Below are positions 1 through 5,175 of a stretch of DNA of 7,483 nt, one piece after another. The translations under genes and the position numbers were made by a program. The stretch is from positions 1 through 7,483 of the forward strand of contig JADLFM010000226.1 of NCBI GenBank assembly GCA_020845495.1, read 5' to 3'. The notes under the pieces were generated by a model. That model saw nothing but the letters and a program-made list of their open reading frames with translations. It had not been told where the DNA came from and searched no databases. Every line of letters starts with the position of its first letter. Position 1 is the stretch's first letter. This stretch comes from Chloroflexota bacterium. GTDB taxonomy: Bacteria > Chloroflexota > UBA6077 > JACCZL01.

Positions 1-3000
1 ACCTGAACCCGATGGCCGTGGAGCTGTGCAAGGTCAGCCTCTGGATGGAGGCCGTGGAGCCCGGCAAGCCGCTGACGTTCCTGGACCACCACATCCAGAG
101 CGGCAACAGCCTGCTCGGGACGACGCCAGCGCTGCTGGCAAAGGGCATCCCCGACGAAGCTTTCACGCCGATCGAGGGCGACGACAGGGCGTTTTGCACC
201 GAGTATCGCAAGCAGAACAGGCTCCAGCGGACCGGCCGCATCTCGATCTCAATGTTTGACGCTGAAGCCCGTCCATGGGAGCACTTCGGCAACCTGGCGA
301 CCGCCATGCTGGCGCTGGACGACGAGGACGCCGACACCATCGAGGGGCAGCGGCGCAAGCAGGAGCGGTACGAGCAGATGGTCCGCTCAGACGACTACCT
401 GTACGGCCGCTTGCTGGCCGACGCCTGGTGCGCGGCGTTCGTCTGGAAGAAGGCGAAGACGACGGACCTGTCGTATCCGATCACGCATGAGCGGTTCCTC
501 GACATCGAGCGCAGCCCGTTCAACGTACCGGCATGGATGCATGGCGAGATCCGTCGGCTGGCCGAGCAGTACGGCTTCTTCCACTGGCACCTGGCGTTCC
601 CGGATGTGTTCCACGTCCCAAGTCCGAGCGAGAAGCCCGAGAACGAGCAGGCCGGTTGGAGCCGCGGCTTCGACGTCGTGCTTGGTAACCCTCCGTGGGA
701 GCGAATCAAGCTTCAAGAGAAGGAGTGGTTCGCCACCCGGCGCCCAGATATCGCCGCCGCTCCAACCGCCGCCGTGCGCAAGAAGATGATCGAGTCGCTG
801 AAGACCGCAGACCCGCCACTCTACGCCGATTGGCTCGATGCTCTTCGCCAGTCAGACGGCGAAAGCCAGTTGCTACGTTCGTCTGGGCGCTTTCCCCTGA
901 CGGGCCGGGGGGACATAAACACCTATGCAGTGTTCGCCGAAACGATTCGGACCATCCTCCGGTCTGTGGGGCGAGTCGGCTGCATCGTCCCGACTGGCAT
1001 TGCGACCGACGACACGACCAAGCTCTTCTTCCAGGATCTCATGGAGGCCGGGTCGCTCGTAAGTTTATTCAGCTTCGAAAACGAAGAAAAGATCTTCCCA
1101 ACCGTGCATCACGCTTACAAATTCTGTCTGCTCACAGTCTCGGGTCATGAGCGAAAGTCCACGGTGGCCGACTTTACGTTCTTCGTGCGACAGCCAGGAG
1201 ATCTTGTCGATCGGAGTCGAGCATTCTCTCTGAGTAGTGGCGATCTGAAGCGCCTGAACCCGAACAGTTCGTCCTGCCCGACGTTCCGTAGCCGAAGGGA
1301 CGCGGAACTAAATCTGCAAATCTACCGCCATGTGCCGGTCCTGGTGAACGAAGCTACCGACTTGAACCCATGGGGCGTCCGGTTTCTTGCCATGCTACAT
1401 ATGGCGAACGACAGTGGGTTGTTCCAGGATGATCCCACGGTGGATCGCGTACCTCTATACGAAGCTAAGCTTTTCCATCATTTCGATCATCGCGCATCGA
1501 CATACGAAGGTGCGACGCAGGAACAACTTAACGTCAATATCCTGCCGCGCCCCACACCCACACAAAAGGCGGATCCGGATTGCCGGGTGAGTCCGCGTCA
1601 TTGGGTGCCGGAGGACGACGTCCTTCGGCGAATTGGCTCTAGGGTGCCGGCCATAATCTGGGATGCATACTTGCGCGAGGACCGGCAGCTTGCACTCGAG
1701 TCACTATCACTTTGGTTCGCAGGATATGCCCTGAACCACGGCCGTATCGATGCTGGTGGCCGCATCCTGGATGGTGTCTTTCCTTCCCGGTACGTGCCCA
1801 CGAGCGTCCTGTGGGCTGACGGTGCACGTCGACTGGAAGCCGAGTGCCCTCTGACGGAAGCTGATTTCGCAGCCACAGAAGGAATCACGGACGACCTGGA
1901 GATGCTCAATCAACTGGTTGAGGTACGACGGCCGAAGTGGCTCCTCGTATTTCGGGACATCGCCCGTTCAACCGATGAGCGCACAGCAATCTTCAGTGTG
2001 CTACCTCGTGTTGGCGTGGGCCATACCGCTCCTGTCATGTTCGCGGACGGCGTGGCGGCTCCCATGCCTACGCTGCTGTTTGGCTCGCTCAATTGCTTTG
2101 TCTTCGACTATGCAGCACGCCAGAAAGTGGGCGGGACTCACCTGACATTCGGGCTTCTTCGGCAATTGCCGGTGCTTCCGCCGGATGCATACGGCCCGCG
2201 AGAACTTGCGTTCATCGTGCCGAGGGTGTTGGAGCTGACCTACACGGCCTGGGATCTGGAGCCGTTCGCAAAGGATGTCGGCTACGACGGCCCGCCCTTC
2301 CGCTGGGACGAGGACCGCCGATTCCTGCTCCGCGCCGAGCTCGACGCCCTCTACTTCCGCCTCTACGGTATTGAGCGCGACGACGTCGACTACATCATGG
2401 AGACGTTCCCGATCGTCAAGCGTCGGGACGAGCAGCGGCACGGAAGCTACCGCGCCAAAGACACCATCCTGGAGATCTACGACGCCCTGGCCGACGCCGA
2501 GCGGACGGGCGTACCGTACCAGACGCCCCTCGATCCACCGCCAGCCGATCCGCGCGTGGCCCATCCCAACCGAGACGGCACGCCGTACACTGGCCCCGGT
2601 TGGCAGCTGCCGGCTGGCGACGGCGTCATCACACGGCAGCCCACGGAGCACCCGAATACAGCAGCCGTGAGCGCATCCACGGCCACGGCTGCCTCGACGC
2701 AAGCCGCTTCCCGAGCAGGCGGCACCCCGAAGGAAGGTCGAGTCGCCGCGTCGGATGCGCCGTCGAGGCGGTCCGCTGTCACGCGCCTGCCGTCCCAGCC
2801 GACGCTGCTGGACCGCGATCCGCTGTTCGCTGAAGTGAAGGCCGAGCCCACGTCCCGGCCTCAGTCCCGGCCGAGTCAGACGCGCCTACCCTCGCAGCCA
2901 CCGCTCCTCGACCGCGACCCGCTCTTCGCTGAGCCAGCATCGGATACTCGCCCTGCACACCCGCCGACGGCGCCCTCACCGACACCGCCATCGGAACCCA

Positions 3001-3236
3001 CGATCCCCGCATCTGAGGACGACGAGCAGATGCTGCGTGGACGTGTCCTAGAGGGCGCCATCAATGTGCTTCAGGGCTCCGGGCCACTCACGGCTCGGGA
3101 CCTGGCGCAGCAACTGGCCGCGATAGACGCGCGCATCGACCGTCGGCTGGTGAATAGCGTCCTCCACCGCGAGGGGGCCAAGTCGGTCCGCTACGACGCC
3201 GCACGCTACACCTACACCTTGCGCTCGAAGTCGTAA
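1..3236 (+). CDS. Large adenine-N6 DNA methyltransferase (Eco57I / PglX / DrmMI-like), N-terminus cut off by window
   Basis: The gene is open to the left edge. The first in-frame residues, LNPMAVELCKVSLWMEA, match the segment just after the SAM-binding motif I of large Eco57I-type methylases, so the ATG at 12 is internal and the catalytic N-terminus lies upstream. Counting from that Met, motif IV is NPPW at residues 226-229 (bases 687-698), the target-adenine-binding signature of amino-methyltransferases. It is followed by the fold's later strands (GRVGCIVPTGIATDD, 320-334). A target-recognition region covers about 440-720, ending in FVFDYAARQKVGGTHLTF (697-713), a stretch typical of this family. 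Residues 840-1003 are Pro/Ala/Ser/Thr-rich and probably disordered, with a duplicated motif. Residues 1006-1074 look like a winged helix. The role is SAM-dependent adenine methylation, as in type IIG, BREX (PglX) or DISARM (DrmMI) enzymes; the window cannot tell these apart. No nuclease motif is visible in the part present. GC content dips in the middle of the gene. Stop TAA at 3234-3236. Confidence 0.9.
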   Translation, partial: LNPMAVELCKVSLWMEAVEPGKPLTFLDHHIQSGNSLLGTTPALLAKGIPDEAFTPIEGDDRAFCTEYRKQNRLQRTGRISISMFDAEARPWEHFGNLATAMLALDDEDADTIEGQRRKQERYEQMVRSDDYLYGRLLADAWCAAFVWKKAKTTDLSYPITHERFLDIERSPFNVPAWMHGEIRRLAEQYGFFHWHLAFPDVFHVPSPSEKPENEQAGWSRGFDVVLGNPPWERIKLQEKEWFATRRPDIAAAPTAAVRKKMIESLKTADPPLYADWLDALRQSDGESQLLRSSGRFPLTGRGDINTYAVFAETIRTILRSVGRVGCIVPTGIATDDTTKLFFQDLMEAGSLVSLFSFENEEKIFPTVHHAYKFCLLTVSGHERKSTVADFTFFVRQPGDLVDRSRAFSLSSGDLKRLNPNSSSCPTFRSRRDAELNLQIYRHVPVLVNEATDLNPWGVRFLAMLHMANDSGLFQDDPTVDRVPLYEAKLFHHFDHRASTYEGATQEQLNVNILPRPTPTQKADPDCRVSPRHWVPEDDVLRRIGSRVPAIIWDAYLREDRQLALESLSLWFAGYALNHGRIDAGGRILDGVFPSRYVPTSVLWADGARRLEAECPLTEADFAATEGITDDLEMLNQLVEVRRPKWLLVFRDIARSTDERTAIFSVLPRVGVGHTAPVMFADGVAAPMPTLLFGSLNCFVFDYAARQKVGGTHLTFGLLRQLPVLPPDAYGPRELAFIVPRVLELTYTAWDLEPFAKDVGYDGPPFRWDEDRRFLLRAELDALYFRLYGIERDDVDYIMETFPIVKRRDEQRHGSYRAKDTILEIYDALADAERTGVPYQTPLDPPPADPRVAHPNRDGTPYTGPGWQLPAGDGVITRQPTEHPNTAAVSASTATAASTQAASRAGGTPKEGRVAASDAPSRRSAVTRLPSQPTLLDRDPLFAEVKAEPTSRPQSRPSQTRLPSQPPLLDRDPLFAEPASDTRPAHPPTAPSPTPPSEPTIPASEDDEQMLRGRVLEGAINVLQGSGPLTARDLAQQLAAIDARIDRRLVNSVLHREGAKSVRYDAARYTYTLRSKS
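2781..2933 (+). repeat. Duplicated 18-codon motif in the methylase tail (2781-2834 and 2880-2933)
   Basis: Two copies of an 18-residue motif, TRLPSQPxLLDRDPLFAE with x = T then P, lie 45 bp apart inside the disordered Pro/Ser-rich tail. Aligned codon by codon, ten of the 18 codons differ. Nine of these changes are synonymous and only one (Thr/Pro) alters the protein. This is an old duplication kept at protein level, which suggests a short linear binding motif rather than a recent DNA slippage event. Confidence 0.85.
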
Positions 3237-3304
3237 CCCCACGAAGCCCAGCACGGTCGCCGGGACGGCCGCTCACGTGCAACGATCGCGAGTGAAGAAA
3301 TCCG

Positions 3305-3850
3305 ATGAGCAAACAGGACTGGCACGAGCGCTGGAGCCATGACACGCTCTGGAAGGACACCGACGACTTCCTCGTCTATCGCGAGGACCTCGTGCGAGAC
3401 ACACTTCAGGTCGTCGCGAACTGGCGGAAGCAGAAGACGGCGCTTGGGAAGAAGAACAAGAACCTCGCCTACTTTTGTAGCCGCCTGGACCTGCTGGTGG
3501 ACCGTAGCGGCGCGCTTGACCTGCTACCCGCGCCGTCCGCCGACGACACCGAGATGCTAGCGCGGCGACTTGGCGACCTGCTGACGGTCCTCACCCGCAC
3601 CAATTGCTGGGAGCTCCATGGTAACAACGACGGCGTCTCGGATGACGAGTTGCCGCCAGAAGCGTGCGAGGGCTGCCCGCTCGTCGGTCCGGTCGACGGG
3701 CTCAGCGGGCCTCACAAGTACTGGGGCTGCGATGCGCTGACCTTCATCGGCTGGAAACTGATCGACTGGCGGGCCGGACTCCGCGAAAATCCGTGGCCCG
3801 AGCCCGGTGTCTGGTACTCGGCCTTCGAGACGGATCGCCGGCGGCACTGA
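3305..3850 (+). CDS. Hypothetical 181-residue protein downstream of the methylase
   Basis: I do not recognise this family. The ATG at 3305 follows a weak purine-rich stretch (GTGAAGAAA, 3292-3300), and the stop is TGA at 3848-3850. The protein is soluble, with no signal peptide or membrane segment. Its N-terminal half is charged and helical, with a basic patch at about 40-53 (NWRKQKTALGKKNK). The C-terminal half is rich in Trp and Gly, with a CEGC pair at 121-124 and further Cys at 58, 101 and 142. With only one CxxC pair, metal binding is possible but not shown. It starts 68 nt after the methylase stop on the same strand with no visible terminator between them, so co-transcription is likely and it may be an accessory factor of the methylase system. 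It converges on the minus-strand CBS-HEPN gene, 62 nt from that gene's stop. The codon use is like that of its neighbours and the reading frame is clean, which supports a real gene. Confidence 0.75.
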   Translation: MSKQDWHERWSHDTLWKDTDDFLVYREDLVRDTLQVVANWRKQKTALGKKNKNLAYFCSRLDLLVDRSGALDLLPAPSADDTEMLARRLGDLLTVLTRTNCWELHGNNDGVSDDELPPEACEGCPLVGPVDGLSGPHKYWGCDALTFIGWKLIDWRAGLRENPWPEPGVWYSAFETDRRRH

Positions 3851-3912
3851 TTCGATTCGGCAGAGCAGACGCGCTGTACGCCCGGTTCTCGGAATCGATA
3901 CGGACCAGGCGT

Positions 3913-5016
3913 TCAGGGCTGGCACAGCCGACAATGCTGCAAGCGACCGCCAAGGGCAGCGGCCCAGTGGTCAAGCGGCTCCGTTCGGAGAGAGCACAGC
4001 TTGATGTAGTCCTTGGTCCAGGCAGATCCGTGACTGGGCGTGCCCGTGATCGTGGCACATCTCGCGCGATGCAGAACCAGATAGCCAGGCCGAGGTGGAT
4101 GCGCGGCATTCACGACGTAACCGTTCTGGTGATCGGCGGTCCAACGTAGGTATCCGGGATCATCGTTGATGAACTCGACCGTCGATCGCTGAACATCGAC
4201 AGCCCTCGACGTCAGGTCAATCACGCGATCCAGCAGCGACTGAAGAGTCTCGATACCTGATGTGCCAAGCACCATTGGCCGCACGGGGTGCATGACGCTA
4301 TTGCGGAAATTCGGGATGGCGCCGGTCACCTTCACCGCCTGTGCCTTCGACGGGTACCTCAACAGGCCCCGCAAGCGCTCCGAATTGGCGGCGACGACGA
4401 GGAGATCCGTCAGGGTGGTCGCCGCGATGGGGCCGATATCGACACCTCTTCTTTTCGCCAGCTCCCAATGGCCGAGCACGACAGCCTGACGCTCTTCGGG
4501 AAGGAGTCGGATCCATTCCCAGGGATCCTCGACGACGTGGTCCAGGAGACGCGCCAGAGCGGCTTCAAGATCGGCCAGCAGCGTGTACACCACTGATCTG
4601 AAGCCGTGCCGATTGAGATCGGAGATGGTAACGAGCCCGAGGTACTCGTGCGGGTCACCGTCCCACTCGCCGGTGTCGAAGACCACGATAGCGGCAGCGT
4701 TTTCTGTCAGGGTGCGGAGCACTTCCTGTAGCGGCGAGACGACCTCAACCTTCGGGAAAGAGATCTCTGGATCGTCGGCGGTCAGCGGTCGGCCCTCGGC
4801 CATGAGGTCGCGTAGATGCGTTGTGCCGACAATGCCGATGATTGAACCTGGCCTACCGACTGGGCATTGATCGAAGTCGCGCCGTTCGAGCAGCCTGACC
4901 AGGTCAGGATCCACATCTCCCACGGGCGCTATCACGCACTCTTCGATCGGCGTCGAGACTCTGCTCAGTTCAACAGGCAGATCCCAGCCCGTGTTCGTTG
5001 CGTACGGCCACAGCAT
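3913..5016 (-). CDS. CBS-pair / HEPN-like protein with C-terminal Cys/His module (candidate nucleotide-gated RNase)
   Basis: The product has 367 residues from the ATG at 5016. That start has an AAGAGAGG ribosome-binding site 5 nt upstream, while the longer in-frame GTG start at 5079 (388 residues) lacks one and would run into an inverted repeat. Residues 23-75 and 89-136 look like two CBS repeats: the strand-turn patterns IIGIVGTTHLRDLM and EYLGLVTISDLNR each close one repeat. CBS pairs commonly bind adenosine nucleotides or SAM. Residues about 139-276 are helical and contain RNSVMHP, with Arg238 and His243 forming the R-x4-H motif of HEPN ribonucleases and toxins. Residues 289-367 form a compact module with His316, Cys320, Cys341, Cys362 and Cys365 (spacing H-x3-C-x20-C-x20-C-x2-C), plausibly zinc-binding. 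There is no membrane segment. The gene is divergent from the McrB-like gene. A nucleotide-sensing, RNA-cleaving abortive-infection effector is inferred; the CBS call is stronger than the HEPN call, and the C-terminal module is unassigned. Confidence 0.8.
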   Translation of the reverse strand: MLWPYATNTGWDLPVELSRVSTPIEECVIAPVGDVDPDLVRLLERRDFDQCPVGRPGSIIGIVGTTHLRDLMAEGRPLTADDPEISFPKVEVVSPLQEVLRTLTENAAAIVVFDTGEWDGDPHEYLGLVTISDLNRHGFRSVVYTLLADLEAALARLLDHVVEDPWEWIRLLPEERQAVVLGHWELAKRRGVDIGPIAATTLTDLLVVAANSERLRGLLRYPSKAQAVKVTGAIPNFRNSVMHPVRPMVLGTSGIETLQSLLDRVIDLTSRAVDVQRSTVEFINDDPGYLRWTADHQNGYVVNAAHPPRPGYLVLHRARCATITGTPSHGSAWTKDYIKLCSLRTEPLDHWAAALGGRLQHCRLCQP

Positions 5017-5021
5017 GCCAG

Positions 5022-5029
5022 CCTCTCTT
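5022..5029 (-). promoter_or_regulatory. Ribosome-binding site that fixes the CBS-HEPN start
   Basis: Read on the minus strand, this is AAGAGAGG followed by CTGGC and then ATG (5016-5014). The 5-nt spacing is suitable. No comparable site precedes the alternative GTG at 5079, so this site decides in favour of the shorter protein. Confidence 0.6.
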
Positions 5030-5067
5030 ACCGCCTGCGGCGCCGCGACTTGCGCAAGGGACTCGCC

Positions 5068-5098
5068 GCCGAGCCTCACTGAAAGCGCGCGGCTCGGC
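5068..5098. promoter_or_regulatory. Inverted repeat in the divergent intergenic region (candidate operator or hairpin)
   Basis: GCCGAGCC (5068-5075) is a perfect reverse complement of GGCTCGGC (5091-5098), with 15 bases between the arms. It lies between the divergent CBS-HEPN and McrB-like genes, upstream of both preferred starts. It could be a protein-binding operator acting on both genes or an RNA hairpin in one leader. There is no T-run, so it is unlikely to be an intrinsic terminator. Short GC-rich repeats arise easily by chance in this DNA. Confidence 0.35.
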
Positions 5099-5141
5099 TC
5101 CGACAGGTGGACTCAACGTCGCGACGCTGGCATCATCACTC

Positions 5142-5160
5142 TGCCGACTCCGAATCGGCA
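5142..5160. promoter_or_regulatory. Short inverted repeat just upstream of the McrB-like gene
   Basis: TGCCGA (5142-5147) and TCGGCA (5155-5160) form a 6-bp stem with a 7-nt loop. It ends 4 nt before the putative ribosome-binding site of the McrB-like gene. It could be an operator half-site pair or a leader hairpin. At 6 bp it is weak evidence alone, but GCCGAG occurs again beside it (5162-5167) and in the left arm of the 5068-5098 repeat. Confidence 0.25.
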
Positions 5161-5164
5161 AGCC

Positions 5165-5169
5165 GAGGG
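5165..5169 (+). promoter_or_regulatory. Ribosome-binding site of the McrB-like gene
   Basis: GAGGG lies 6 nt before the ATG at 5176. This favours 5176 over the upstream in-frame GTG at 5107, which has no clear site and would add 23 residues of His/Ser-rich sequence unlike the expected domain start. Confidence 0.55.
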
Positions 5170-5175
5170 TGTGAG

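Noticed and set aside
2001..2702. A 233-codon open frame on the minus strand opposite the methylase.
   Set aside because: It lies wholly within a clear plus-strand gene. Its composition (Arg/Val/Gly-rich, no recognisable domain) is typical of an antisense frame in high-GC DNA.
3237..3304. Gap between the methylase and the small downstream gene, checked for a promoter, terminator or small RNA.
   Set aside because: Only short GC-rich palindromic fragments are present, with no stem plus T-run and no clear promoter, so read-through transcription is assumed.
3852..3898. Possible bidirectional terminator between the convergent genes: TCGATTC (3852-3858) pairs with GAATCGA (3892-3898).
   Set aside because: Only 7 bp of stem around a 33-nt loop, and no T-run on either side. 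Too weak to call in the 62-nt gap.
5017..5079. Longer form of the CBS-HEPN protein starting at GTG 5079 (388 residues).
   Set aside because: There is no ribosome-binding site before 5079, and the inverted repeat at 5068-5098 would straddle the start. The ATG at 5016 has a good site 5 nt upstream. Still possible; homologue alignment would settle it.
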